A model generated the notes under the pieces. It was not told the DNA's origin. It did no database searches and worked only from the letters and a program-made list of their open reading frames with translations. The translations under genes and the position numbers were made by a program. DNA of 64,000 nucleotides from Auricularia sp. M13 (lineage: Eukaryota; Basidiomycota; Agaricomycetes; Auriculariales; Auriculariaceae), in NCBI GenBank assembly GCA_037042915.1, contig CM073203.1, positions 310,001 to 374,000 on the forward strand. Direction: 5' to 3'. This document shows positions 20,488 through 30,629 of the stretch, piece by piece (within the stretch, counting starts at the first letter, position 1; every line of letters begins with the position of its first letter).

Positions 20488-23400
20488 ATGGCTGCGTTAC
20501 CATCGCAGGCGCCGATCAGGCGTGGAGATTCGTTTGGAGTTGTACCGAGTTTGGCCGGTGAGCGGTCAGGGCCACCGTGCCCGCAGAGAAACCCACAGCG
20601 GGCAGAGGTTTTTCATCCTCAAGGCGCACCTGAAGGTGTGGATATAGAAAGTGTAACGGTCGTAGCTCACACACGCGACAACCGCGTACCGGGCGGAGAA
20701 GTGAGAAGGCCGCTCCCGCGCCGTGCAGTTGCCGAGAGAAGGCCTGAGCGAGTAGATCCCCAAGGCGTCCGCAGCACGAAGGCTGTTAGAGCGTCTCTTA
20801 GCGTAGCCACTGAGAACATGCGGGGAAGAGGGAGCCAACGGATCGGCGGGTGCGTTAAGTGGAACAAGCTCATCGCAGGGGTCAGAGCAAAGAAGATCGG
20901 GGTGATATGCGTACAGGAGACGCACCTCTCCGATGAACTGGCAGAGGAGGCGAACGCGCTGTACAGCGATATGGTCGTGGTGAGTACGGGAGATCCCGTA
21001 AACGCGACAGCGGTCGGGGGAGTCGCTCTGATTTTCAATAAACTCTTGGTCTGCACTGACCACATTGTCCGTCACGAAATAGTGCCAGGACGGGCGCTGC
21101 TCGTTACGATAGAGTGGAGACTTGGTCACAACATCACCTTTTTGGCGATATACGCACCGACGACCAGTCGCCGCAACAGGGAGCTGTGGGAGGAAATCGA
21201 GAATAGGATCGAAGAATCTGCAGGGGCCCTGCCGAAACCGGACATTATGCTAGGAGACTTCAACTTCGTTGAAGACGCAGTAGACAGAATGCCAGCCCGC
21301 CTGGGTGCGATCGACGCCCCGGGCAGTTTTGACTCCCTGAAACGCTTTCTCGGGCTAGTTGACGGCTGGCGGACGACATTTCCGGACGGTTTAGAGTACA
21401 CTTGGAGGAATAGCGTGGGCGAACTCTTCTCCCGTATAGACAGAATCTATATGACACAAAACTTGCTCAGGACGAGCCGTCAGTGGCAAGTCCTAGTCTC
21501 TGGTCTCAATCTGCATGACCACAGCAGAGTGGTAGTGGACATAGTAGACTCGAAGGCTCCGGAAACGGGCAAGGGCAGGTGGACAATGCGGGATGACATT
21601 ACGGGCGACGATGGATTTATGTCGAAGATAGAGGCACGCGGACGCGAAGTCCTTGAAGAGGCAGAGAAGTGCCGTGGGACGCAGCGTTCCGCCACGATGA
21701 ACCCCCAGACGTGCTATGCGACGTTTAAGGAGTTAATAGTGAAGTGGGCAAAAGCGCGATCTCGAGAGCAGAACTGCAAGAAAGAGACCCGGCTCGCGCA
21801 GCTGCAGAAGGAGAGATCAGACGCCCTGGATGCAGTCAAGTCTGCACGGGAGAACGTCGACGATGAAGCCGCACGGCAACATCTGAATCGCGCCGAGGAG
21901 GCGATTTTCAACCATGTCCGGAAGACGCATACGGCAGCCACAATCGATAAGAAGGCGAGGTCCTGGCAAGAAGGAGAAACGATGTCGAAGAGCTGGTTCA
22001 ACCGCTCGAGGCCCAAGAGACCACGAGAGCTGATCCTGAGTCTGCAAGTGCCGGGTTCGGAGCCTCCTGTGTACGTCTCGAACACGAAAGGGATGGCCAA
22101 GTTGGCTAAGGAGTATCACGACCAGGCGCAGAGTACAGATATCGATGCGGATGCAGAACAACGGGAGCACGCGATTGAAGGGGCGCTCGGGCACATCGAT
22201 CGTGACGCCAGATTGACTAACTCTGGCCTGGAAAACAACATCACAGAGGCAAATGTTGAGGAATCCTTGAGCCTCTCGAAATCCGGAAGCGCTGCAGGCG
22301 TCGACGGAATTATTTATGAGTTCTGGAGAAGCCTGCAAAAGAGATATAGAGACAAGCACGCGCAGGGCCGCGATTGTTTTAACGTACTGCGCCTTTTGAC
22401 CCTGGTATATGTCGACATAGAGATCCACGGCCTCACTGAAGGGTCACTTTTCGCTGAAGGATGGATGTGCCCTTTGTATAAGAAGGGTGAGAGGTCGAGG
22501 GTTGAGAACTATCGGCCAATTACCTTGCTCAACACAGACTACAAGCTGTACACAAAGGCTTTGGCCCTGAGGCTGGCCAGGGTTGCTCCGGCGCTCATAC
22601 ATGAGTCACAGGCCGGTTTTGTTAAGGGCAGGAGCATATCAGATCATACAAAGATCACTTCTCTGATAACGAATTATGCAGAGGCAACGGAGGAGGACGG
22701 TGTGATAGTGGCTTTGGATCAGGAAAAAGCCTATGATAGAGTGAGGCATGACTACCTGCTGCGGGTGCTCGAGAAGTACAATTTACCGCACATCTTCACG
22801 AAGACGATAAAGGCGCTGTACGCGGATGCGTACACCTCTGTTATGATAAATGGAGTCCTGAGTGACAGGTTCAGAGTCACACGCGGGGTTCGGCAAGGGG
22901 ACCCGCTATCGTGCTTACTCTTTAATTTGGCAATAGAACCTCTGTCGGCCATGATTAGAGCGTCCGAACTGTCGGGCTACAAGATTCCTGGCCTGGCTGA
23001 GAAGTTGGTCGCGACGCTGTACGCGGACGACACAACCGTGTACTTGAGCAAGTCGGACTCATACGCACGCCTATTTCAGATACTGGACCGGTGGTGCTTA
23101 GCGGCAGGGGCGAAGTTTAATGTCGCAAAGACGGAAGTCCTGCCGCTAGGGAGTCAGGAGTACAGGGCATCGGTCGCTGAGACGCGTAGAATAGGCCAGG
23201 GCGACCCGGTGATACCGCAGCCCATAAAAATTGCGAAGGATGGGACGCCGATCAGGATCCTCGGCACTTGGCCGGGCAACGGAATAGACGAAGCGAACAC
23301 CTGGTCCTTGGTGCTAGACAAGATAACGGAGAGACTCGCGCGCTGGGAAAAGATGCTACCATCGCTGGCAGGTCGCAGTCTGGTCGCGCAGGTGATAGTC

Positions 23401-25677
23401 GGCGGCCTGACGCAATATCTGATGGCGGCACAGGGAATGCCGTCGGAAGTTGAGGAGAAAGTCGACAAGATGGTCCTGGAATTTTTCTGGGGTGGCCCAG
23501 GTAGACACCCGATAAACGTGAGTACCCTCAGGATGTCTAAACGGCAGGGCGGTATGGACCTCTTCTGCGCGGCAGAAACGAATGCAGCTCGCTACCTTAA
23601 CTGGGCGTCGGTCTACCTGTCGCCCGGTTCAGACAGACCGCTATGGGCATATATCGCGGACGAGATCATGAGACGCCAAGCGCGACCGGAGGATGCTCGC
23701 GCAGTTCCGCTAGGCCTCATGATGAACCCCTTCTGCCAAGCGTGGAAGCCGCGAAAACAGAGACTTCCACTCATTTTACGGAGGCTGTGGGACGCAGCGA
23801 CATCCGCAGGAGTCGTCCCGGACTCCCCGTACGTCGAGGAATCAGCGAGACTTCAAATGTCGGCGTGGTCCCACATAGCAGAGCTGGATATTGCAGATGG
23901 CCGCCAGATATGGAGGCAGCGCCGGTGCTTACAGATGGTACACCTGGTACGAACTGTAGAGGATTTGGCGGAGATCGGGAAGATGGACGAGCCAGGACAT
24001 AGAATGGGGGATGAATGTGACTGCGGGAACTGCTCTGCGGACAGGCAGGAAGGATGCTTACACCCCTGGCGATGTCAGCAGGTAGCAGCGGAGATGCTAG
24101 ATAATCTCGCGCCTAAATGGAGCACAACCTTTTTGCAGCATCCAGAGGATAGGCCACTATTTGATGAGCTCTGGGCAAACAGGCTCGCTGCCCAGAAGGA
24201 AGGGGGGATGGTAGCTTTCGGCCCAGTACAGAGCGGTGAATCGGAGGTGAGCTTCTATTACAGAGCATTCACGAAGGAATTCGGTATTGTGCCCGCAAAG
24301 AAACGGGCGGTCATGATAAGGCCCCCAGGTCTGCGCCGAGATGGTTCGACGGAAGAGGCGGCGCTCGTCCTGTATGTGGGTGGCGCGACGAAGACATCCA
24401 AGCGCGGGAAAACGTACGGCGGCCTCGCGTTTAGCTCGGGAGATGGTCCGGACGCAGACCGCATGTACAGATGCCAGGGTTCAGTGCACTCCGAACAACG
24501 AGCCACAGTGCTGGCAGTTTTGTGTGCGGTGCTCGCAACACCGCAAGACCGCTGCCTGCACCTAAGGGTTACGTCAAAAGCGGTTATAAGGAACCTGACG
24601 TTAGCCCTAGAGTCGCAGGAGAACTCAGGCTGGACGAAGACGGGTGCGGCAGAGGATGCATATCGGATCACAGTGGCGGCACTGCGAAGGCGTTCGGCGG
24701 AGACAGTTCTGCAACACCTGAATAGCAAGCGGGACGACGCGGATGGGCGAATGGCAGGACATATCAAGAAATGCGCGAAGCGAACGGCGCGTAGTGGCCA
24801 GGTCTTCGCGCCGCCAGTGCAGGAGCTCGCCAACTTTGACACGCCGGGTGTGAGTCTTCGAGCGATGACGCAGAGAGCGGCACGAACGGTCATACGCCTG
24901 ATAAAGGACCGAAAGTCGGCGGTCCGGACTAAGACGCGCGCCGGTCTCGACAATGCGAGAGAATGGGTCTCGAAGACTAATGTACGCTGGAGGGCGTCAG
25001 ACGAGCAGGTCTGGCGCGGGATATGGCATAAGGATTTCCCCAAGAATGTACAGATTTTCCTGTGGAAGGGTGTACACGGCGGGCACAAGGTAGGTGAGTA
25101 CTTCAGCGGTATGCCACAGCCTTGGGGCGGATACGCCTCATGTCCGTCGTGCGGTGTGACGGAAACAATGCAGCACATTCAATTCGAATGCCACGACTCC
25201 GCAGGCCAATGGCTTTGGGTAGAGGCACGTGAGCTGCTACAGCACAGACAGGAGAACGTCGAGCCCATTGTAGATACCGGTATGATATGGGGAGCACCTC
25301 TGACACGACTGCGTGATGGAGACGGAAAGCGTGACAAGGGCCTGGAACGGGCGTACCGGATCGTTGTCACCGAGACGGCTTTCCTTGTCTGGAAGTTGCG
25401 GTGCGAAGCGCGGATTCAACACGCGGATGATCCGGATTGGAAAGTGAGCGAGCGAGAGGCGAGGAATAAATGGTTCGCAGCCATAAACGCGCGCATAGCG
25501 CTCGATAGGTCGCTTATTAGAACGAGCCGCCGCAAGCGACGGACGCCCAGCGTCGGCACTGTGCTAGATACCTGGTCTGGATTGTTGCAGATCGAGGAAG
25601 GATTGACAGTAGAAATCTTGAGGCAGCCCGGAGTTTTAGTGGGTAGGGGCACTCCCGCGCGCCGCGGCGAGGGATAA
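20488..25677 (+). CDS. LINE ORF2: endonuclease, reverse transcriptase, RNase H-like, zinc finger
   Basis: One open frame of 1729 residues from the first in-frame ATG (20488). Residues about 105-350 are an AP-endonuclease-like (EEP) domain with the expected landmarks: NMRG, QETHL, GDFN, SRIDR and a final DH in NLHDHS. Residues about 570-900 are the reverse transcriptase, with LYKKGERSRVENYRPITLLN, QAGFVKGRS, LDQEKAYDRV and the catalytic YADD at about residue 845-848. A RNase H-like domain follows (nucleotides about 24355-24780) in which the expected catalytic acids are absent. Near the end a CPSC...H...C motif (C-x2-C-x7-H-x4-C) matches the zinc finger found after LINE reverse transcriptases. 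The protein nicks the target DNA and copies the element RNA in place. No frameshift or stop interrupts it, so the copy may be active. Confidence 0.95.
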   Translation: MAALPSQAPIRRGDSFGVVPSLAGERSGPPCPQRNPQRAEVFHPQGAPEGVDIESVTVVAHTRDNRVPGGEVRRPLPRRAVAERRPERVDPQGVRSTKAVRASLSVATENMRGRGSQRIGGCVKWNKLIAGVRAKKIGVICVQETHLSDELAEEANALYSDMVVVSTGDPVNATAVGGVALIFNKLLVCTDHIVRHEIVPGRALLVTIEWRLGHNITFLAIYAPTTSRRNRELWEEIENRIEESAGALPKPDIMLGDFNFVEDAVDRMPARLGAIDAPGSFDSLKRFLGLVDGWRTTFPDGLEYTWRNSVGELFSRIDRIYMTQNLLRTSRQWQVLVSGLNLHDHSRVVVDIVDSKAPETGKGRWTMRDDITGDDGFMSKIEARGREVLEEAEKCRGTQRSATMNPQTCYATFKELIVKWAKARSREQNCKKETRLAQLQKERSDALDAVKSARENVDDEAARQHLNRAEEAIFNHVRKTHTAATIDKKARSWQEGETMSKSWFNRSRPKRPRELILSLQVPGSEPPVYVSNTKGMAKLAKEYHDQAQSTDIDADAEQREHAIEGALGHIDRDARLTNSGLENNITEANVEESLSLSKSGSAAGVDGIIYEFWRSLQKRYRDKHAQGRDCFNVLRLLTLVYVDIEIHGLTEGSLFAEGWMCPLYKKGERSRVENYRPITLLNTDYKLYTKALALRLARVAPALIHESQAGFVKGRSISDHTKITSLITNYAEATEEDGVIVALDQEKAYDRVRHDYLLRVLEKYNLPHIFTKTIKALYADAYTSVMINGVLSDRFRVTRGVRQGDPLSCLLFNLAIEPLSAMIRASELSGYKIPGLAEKLVATLYADDTTVYLSKSDSYARLFQILDRWCLAAGAKFNVAKTEVLPLGSQEYRASVAETRRIGQGDPVIPQPIKIAKDGTPIRILGTWPGNGIDEANTWSLVLDKITERLARWEKMLPSLAGRSLVAQVIVGGLTQYLMAAQGMPSEVEEKVDKMVLEFFWGGPGRHPINVSTLRMSKRQGGMDLFCAAETNAARYLNWASVYLSPGSDRPLWAYIADEIMRRQARPEDARAVPLGLMMNPFCQAWKPRKQRLPLILRRLWDAATSAGVVPDSPYVEESARLQMSAWSHIAELDIADGRQIWRQRRCLQMVHLVRTVEDLAEIGKMDEPGHRMGDECDCGNCSADRQEGCLHPWRCQQVAAEMLDNLAPKWSTTFLQHPEDRPLFDELWANRLAAQKEGGMVAFGPVQSGESEVSFYYRAFTKEFGIVPAKKRAVMIRPPGLRRDGSTEEAALVLYVGGATKTSKRGKTYGGLAFSSGDGPDADRMYRCQGSVHSEQRATVLAVLCAVLATPQDRCLHLRVTSKAVIRNLTLALESQENSGWTKTGAAEDAYRITVAALRRRSAETVLQHLNSKRDDADGRMAGHIKKCAKRTARSGQVFAPPVQELANFDTPGVSLRAMTQRAARTVIRLIKDRKSAVRTKTRAGLDNAREWVSKTNVRWRASDEQVWRGIWHKDFPKNVQIFLWKGVHGGHKVGEYFSGMPQPWGGYASCPSCGVTETMQHIQFECHDSAGQWLWVEARELLQHRQENVEPIVDTGMIWGAPLTRLRDGDGKRDKGLERAYRIVVTETAFLVWKLRCEARIQHADDPDWKVSEREARNKWFAAINARIALDRSLIRTSRRKRRTPSVGTVLDTWSGLLQIEEGLTVEILRQPGVLVGRGTPARRGEG

Positions 25678-25769
25678 ATACCACGCGGCGGCTACGTAGG
25701 CCGACCCCCACACTACCAGAAATGGTGTAGATAAAACTATTTCTCCGGGAGGAGACGTCTTTAACTCTA

Positions 25770-25847
25770 GGGTGGCTCACTAGCCAACCCGAGTACAGCC
25801 ACCCGCGGAAACGCGGGCAAGGGAGTGGGCGGAGCCACTGTGTGGCT
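25770..25847 (+). other. Structured LINE 3' untranslated region: three hairpins
   Basis: Three stem-loops in a row before the poly(A): GGGTGGCT-CACT-AGCC-A-ACCC (25770-25790, one bulge); CCCGCG-GAAA-CGCGGG (25802-25817, perfect stem with a GNRA tetraloop); AGCCAC-TGT-GTGGCT (25833-25847, perfect). In many LINEs such 3' structures are what the element's own reverse transcriptase recognises. Confidence 0.7.
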
Positions 25848-25866
25848 GCCGTCGCTCCTGACGCTC

Positions 25867-25884
25867 AAAAAAAAAAAAAAAAAA
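25867..25884 (+). other. LINE 3' poly(A) tract
   Basis: Eighteen A residues; the last two are shared with the right copy of the target-site duplication. Confidence 0.85.
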
Positions 25885-25896
25885 TTTCCTCCCAAA
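25883..25896. repeat. Right copy of 14-bp target-site duplication
   Basis: Exact repeat of 11974-11987, placed at the end of the poly(A) tract. Confidence 0.85.
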
Positions 25897-26703
25897 CAAA
25901 TTGGCCGAGAAGGGATGCATTTTGAAGTGTTGTCGTGCAGTCCACGGCCTTATGCCATACATGGTCACATTGCGAAGGAGAAGAGCGTCTTCATGTAGAC
26001 ATCAAGTATGTACACCGCCTGTCTGGAGCGGCCGGTCTTGAGCCCCGCACAATTGTGCATAGTTGCACCCACGGTCCCACTCGTCTCCACTCGTCCATGA
26101 TCCCATCTAGTTCTACTATACACTCTTACTGGAGTCCTTCCAGCTATGTTCAAAACGATAGACCCCACGGCCGATTTCTGCGTTTTGACGCGGCGAGGTG
26201 GCGCCTACCATACGAGGTATCCTAAGCGAGCAGCCAGCCAATCCGGTGGCGAGTTGGCTCGCTTAGGACGTCCGGATCAGCTGTTCCGACGTAGTTCACT
26301 TTTTTCGGAAGGGGTCTATCGTTATGAACATAGCTGTCATACCTAGAGCGCTCCAATATCTTGACTGTAGTCTTTCAACATTGTTTGTTTTGCCTGCAAC
26401 CATCTCTTGTGGCCCTGAACTAAGGCAAGCAAGGTGGGCTGCTGGCGTAGCCGGCCGAAGTTGAATAGCCCAAGTTGGAGCAGAATATGATCTTCCGTCC
26501 TTTCTTCTTTCAGTCTTCGGGGATCTGTCATGGCGTAGGTGAGCTCGGCGGGCAGAATGACGGGCGAATAATGGAGAAACGTAACAAAGCGCGGCGCTGC
26601 GGAGTTGCATTCTACATTCCTTTCAACCACTGGCATACGGAGCAACCAATCGTTCACCATCCACCGCTCTCAGAAACGTTAAAAAGCGACCTAGTTCTTT
26701 GGA
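25897..26703. other. Intergenic, no gene seen
   Basis: About 800 bp between the LINE and an F-box gene. Before insertion this was continuous with 11593-11973. No coding region supported. Confidence 0.5.
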
Positions 26704-28185
26704 ATGGCGGATGGCGTCGAGCTCGAACGCTGCCTGAAGCGCCTACACGCTACTGAACATGCCTGCCGCCAGGTTGACGTCCAGCTCTCGTCACTGCGCG
26801 AGAAAAGGGCTATGCTGGAGCTGGAGCGTCAAAAATATGCAGCAGATGCCAATGCTCTTCGTTTGCGCCTCCAGCATAGACCATATATCGGACTCTCCGG
26901 ATTTCCCAACGACGTTCTACTCTGCATCTTCGAGCAATTGTGTATCATTAATGAAGCTCGCTGGGATGTGGAGGGATCCAATGCGTACGACGACGTGCGC
27001 TTCAATGGTCCATTCCATCTTGCAGCAGTCTGCACGCAGTGGAGAAGGGTCGCCATCGGTTTTTCGCGCCTATGGACATACGTCGCATTTCCTCCAGCCG
27101 AAGGTTACGCCCAAGCTCACTTCTCACGCGTACGCCTTAATCTTGAACGATGCAAGTCCTCGGCGATGGATGTCCTTGTACAATCACAGTGGGCGCGTTT
27201 CGACGATGGGCCTGGTCAAAGGGGACAGTGGCTCGAACATATCGCCTCGTTCCTAACTGCTGTGGGTTCACACGCTCATCATTGGGGCAGAGTAGAGGTG
27301 TCTACTCTCAGCCGTGACGACTTGCGCCTATTTGCAACCTCAACTCCATGTCTCACCCATCTGAAGATCGATATTTTCGATGATGACCCCCACGAAAATC
27401 CTCCAACGCACGATTTTCTCCCATTTGCGCCTCTTCTCTGCCATCTAAGCGTTGATGCTAACGTTCTATGTTCCGATGCGCATCCTGGATTCCCTGCACT
27501 TGTTTCTCTAGCGGTCGCAGCCGAAGATCCGTCATGGCACCAGATCCGCCAGCTGCTGACCCTAGGTGGAGAGAGCCTGGAGACCGCGGCTATTACTATG
27601 GGCAGCCCTCCTACAGATCATGTCGACACGCCACCAGTGAGCTTGCCCAGGCTCCGGTCGCTTGTTTTGACCTGCGGAGTGACTTGGTTCGACCCACCTC
27701 ATGAACGCTGGTCGTGGAACATTATAACCCCGAATCTCACAACGCTCTGCTTGGATGGCGACCTCGACTACGACAATCTGGTACCTTTCCTGCACCAGCT
27801 GTCGCCCACAGTCACGAGCCTCATACTCTGCGGACAATACATCAGCCTCGACGTGCTTGACGTGGTCCTCCATCTGCGTAACGTCTCCCACTTGGCCTTT
27901 GGGACCATCGCAGGTGAAGACACTTACATCGTGTACGATGAGTTCTTCGTTCGCATTGCGGATAAGAAGCCGCCCGTGTGGCCTCGTCTGACCCGCGTCG
28001 AGCTGGGTCCACACGGTGACATGGTATCATCGTCTGGTCAAGGTTTGCTCCAACTAATCGCCACCCGCGGCCATTTCAACACCGAACTGCCGTCCGGCGT
28101 GGATATCGTCCGTGAGGTCGTTGTCCAGGATTCCAACACCTCGCCCGGCGTGAAGGCAGCCATCGCACGCCTTCTGTCTGAATAA
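26704..28185 (+). CDS. F-box protein (family A, intact copy 1)
   Basis: Single exon, 493 residues, ATG at 26704. Residues about 5-57 look like a coiled coil rich in Leu, Glu, Arg and Gln. An F-box-like motif follows (FPNDVLLCIFEQLC, then AAVCTQWRRVA and LW), the Skp1-binding element of SCF ubiquitin ligases. The rest is made of irregular leucine-rich segments that would bind the substrate. The last 70 residues (from LTRVELG through EVVVQD to ARLLSE) are conserved with the gene at 36496-37887 and with the relic at 7337-7602. Such single-exon F-box/LRR families are strongly expanded in mushrooms. The substrate is unknown. Confidence 0.85.
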   Translation: MADGVELERCLKRLHATEHACRQVDVQLSSLREKRAMLELERQKYAADANALRLRLQHRPYIGLSGFPNDVLLCIFEQLCIINEARWDVEGSNAYDDVRFNGPFHLAAVCTQWRRVAIGFSRLWTYVAFPPAEGYAQAHFSRVRLNLERCKSSAMDVLVQSQWARFDDGPGQRGQWLEHIASFLTAVGSHAHHWGRVEVSTLSRDDLRLFATSTPCLTHLKIDIFDDDPHENPPTHDFLPFAPLLCHLSVDANVLCSDAHPGFPALVSLAVAAEDPSWHQIRQLLTLGGESLETAAITMGSPPTDHVDTPPVSLPRLRSLVLTCGVTWFDPPHERWSWNIITPNLTTLCLDGDLDYDNLVPFLHQLSPTVTSLILCGQYISLDVLDVVLHLRNVSHLAFGTIAGEDTYIVYDEFFVRIADKKPPVWPRLTRVELGPHGDMVSSSGQGLLQLIATRGHFNTELPSGVDIVREVVVQDSNTSPGVKAAIARLLSE

Positions 28186-28449
28186 CGAGGCTGCTGTAAT
28201 TCCCGCCACGTTAGAGAAAATCGATGCCGAAAGCGTCGAGGATATTGTCAAGAATCATATGCGACACGAAAAGCGTTGACCTGGTATACGAGACAACAGC
28301 GCAGAGCACCGCGTCTCACGTGTATATGTCATGAGCGTTCGTCACAGTAGCGAGCGTATGATACATCTAAGTCAGTCCACGGCGCATTAAGCATACAATT
28401 CCTAATTTAAGATACCCAATTCGCATCTGCCTCTTTATGCACAAGCATC

Positions 28450-30629
28450 CTACGCGAGCATTACCGCCACCAGCACAGCGAGCCCCGCGAGGGCGGCGGC
28501 CGGAACGCGCGCAAAGGTGGTGGCAGAGTTGGAGCCGGTACCTGTGGAGGAAGAGCCAGAGTCAGCCGGGTTTGAACCGTCGCTGCTACTGGGGGAGGGG
28601 GCGCCGGGGATGGGGATGGTGGGGTTGAACAGCGGCGTGCTGCCCGTGGGAAGAGAGTTCGCGACAGAGCTCGAGGCGCCTAGAGCCAAGGAACAAACAC
28701 CGCGTCAGCACCCGAGTTTGCAGAGCAAGCCTCAGAGAGCAGAGATCGATGCGCATCTCGCCTCTCTACACCTTACCAGAGTGAGAGGTAGACGTCGGAC
28801 TGCCAGAAGGAGAAGCAGAACGAGAACGGGGCGACGAGGTTGAGGAATGACCGGCGGAGGAAGACGTACCCGTAGAGCATCCCGACTCGCGGCACGCAAA
28901 GCCCACGGCAGGCGGGTCGAAGCGGTAGACCGAGTACACGCCCTTAAGGAAGGTGTCGCCAACGATGAACGTCGGCGAGTTGCCCGACCCGCCGAGGTTG
29001 AGGTCGATGAACCCGCCGATGCACTGGGTCCGGCTGACTTGCTGCACCGCAAAGTCACGCGGGTCGATGCGCCATGTCTGCGAGCCGAAGTTGAGCTCGA
29101 CCTGTGTGCTGGTCAGAAAGCTATCCGAGGAATGTTATCGCGTTGCACTAACGATAACGTTGGATGTGCAGTCTGAAGGGCATTAGGTGAGTACTATTGA
29201 CTAACTGTAATCCATGGACGTACCAAAGGTCCATAGGCCCTCCAGCTGTCCGCTTCCTTGCTCGCCTCCAATTTGAGAATATATTTGCTGAACAATCTCA
29301 GTCGGAGCACTGCAAGGGACGTTGGTTTCTAAAAGTAGAGCCGTGCAGTCTTCATACCCAATGAGGGTGGTACCGGTGTCGATGGCACCGAATTGGTTGT
29401 CCATGGGGACCGATTGGCCGTTGACGGTTAAAGCTAAAGGCCGCCGTCAGGGATGCTCGGGACCGCCAAAGCCACAACACGCACAACGGATCGGCAGCGT
29501 CCAGAACGATTGGGACACAATGCTGACGTAATCGATTTCTCCTGCAAAGCGGCGGAGGCTGTGTCAGCTTCGCGGTACCTGGCGATCATTTTCCACGAAA
29601 GGTGACGAGCCGCACCGGTGAACAGGCTCGAGTCGATGCCGCCCAGCGTGAAAGTACCGCCCGGGTTGGCTTCGTCGGAGGTCTGCGCGTTGTCGAGATT
29701 ACTGTACCCGTTGTGCGCAGCAAGAGTGTGTGATACAGAACCCGCAGCGGTGCAAGAAAGAATAGACGCTTGCGATGAGAATAGCGTCGGGCAGCAGTAG
29801 GGACGGCGGCGCGTACCGTGTCAGTGCAAAGCCCATCATGGGTTGATCAAGCTGCCCTGCTTCAAGCAGGTTTTGCCAGACGGGCGCTGCGCTGTGAGCA
29901 ATGAGCGCTGGCAGTGATTCGACCGGATACTAGTACATACTGGGTAGCTGCGATAGCCTGGAAACCGAGTCCCATGAGGCCGCCGATGTCGCCGCCCACG
30001 AGGTCAGCGTCCACTTGATCTATGAGACCTGCAAAGTACCAATGCCAAGCGTAAGCCGGGATGCTCGGCGCTCGGACGGCATCGCCATACCAAACGTCTG
30101 CTTGGGTATATTGAGAGAACCAATCGAGACGGACTCCTCAGCAATGGTACCGGCGACGTCGCCGCTGCCGTATGATATTTGCAGTGGTTGGCCGTCGGAC
30201 GAGAAGGAAGACGAGGCGGTGCTGTCGAACGACGGGCTATTGGCGCAGCCGCGGCTGAGGCAGCTCGGCGATAAAACCCAGAGATCGCTCGAGCCAGTGT
30301 CGAGAATGACATTGAAGTCCTGGGCGGGCGTGCCTGCGGAGGCGCTCAGTCCCCATTGGTTACCTGGAATACCACAGCGCGCACGGACCTATAGATATGC
30401 TGGCGTAATAAGTAGTGTCTAAGCCAAGGTCGGTGATGGGCAGCTGTACGGTAGCCCGCTTTGTCGAATTGTTCGAAGGGACTCGCGCGCCCCATTTGCT
30501 CCGCATGCGTGCAGCCTGGCGCTGCAAGTCCTCGACGGAATTGCCAGCTCTGCGCGTCAACGGAAACGACGTCTGGGCACTGGCGAGCGACGGCGCGAGA
30601 GCAGCAAAAATGGGGAGAACGGCGAGCAT
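28450..30629 (-). CDS. Pepsin-like aspartic protease (family A1), GPI-anchor-type tail
   Basis: Eleven exons join in phase: 30629-30389, 30333-30091, 30028-29941, 29891-29817, 29701-29616, 29541-29488, 29433-29358, 29309-29224, 29172-29159, 29101-28777 and 28679-28450, giving 505 residues; exon 9 is only 14 nt. A signal peptide (MLAVLPIFAALAPSLASA) and propeptide precede the catalytic domain. The two catalytic aspartates are Asp92 in DTGSSDLWV and Asp281 in IDTGTTLIG, and the C-terminal lobe ends with FIVGDTFLKGVYSVYRF. A long Ser/Thr-rich stalk follows and the last 20 residues are hydrophobic (AALAGLAVLVAVMLA), as in GPI-anchored fungal proteases. It should cleave proteins at the cell surface at acid pH. 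A TATAA element lies about 58 nt upstream (30687-30691, minus strand). Confidence 0.9.

Larger units (their letters stand above)
11988..25882 (+). mobile_element. 13.9-kb LINE (Tad-like non-LTR retrotransposon) with extra genes
   Basis: The element is bounded by a 14-bp direct repeat (11974-11987 and 25883-25896), and its right end is an A-tract following a structured 3' UTR, the hallmark of target-primed reverse transcription. Inside lie, in order: a gag-like gene (+), a membrane-protein gene (+), a small cysteine-rich-protein gene (+), a second gag-like gene (-), ORF1 (+) and ORF2 (+). The ORF2 domain order (AP-type endonuclease, reverse transcriptase, RNase H-like, CCHC) matches the Tad/I-like elements of fungi, which are typically 6-8 kb, so this element is about twice as long. 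Exact flanking repeats and an intact 1730-residue ORF2 suggest a fairly recent insertion. Alternative: later nested insertions enlarged the 5' half, although I see no second pair of direct repeats or internal poly(A). Confidence 0.8.
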
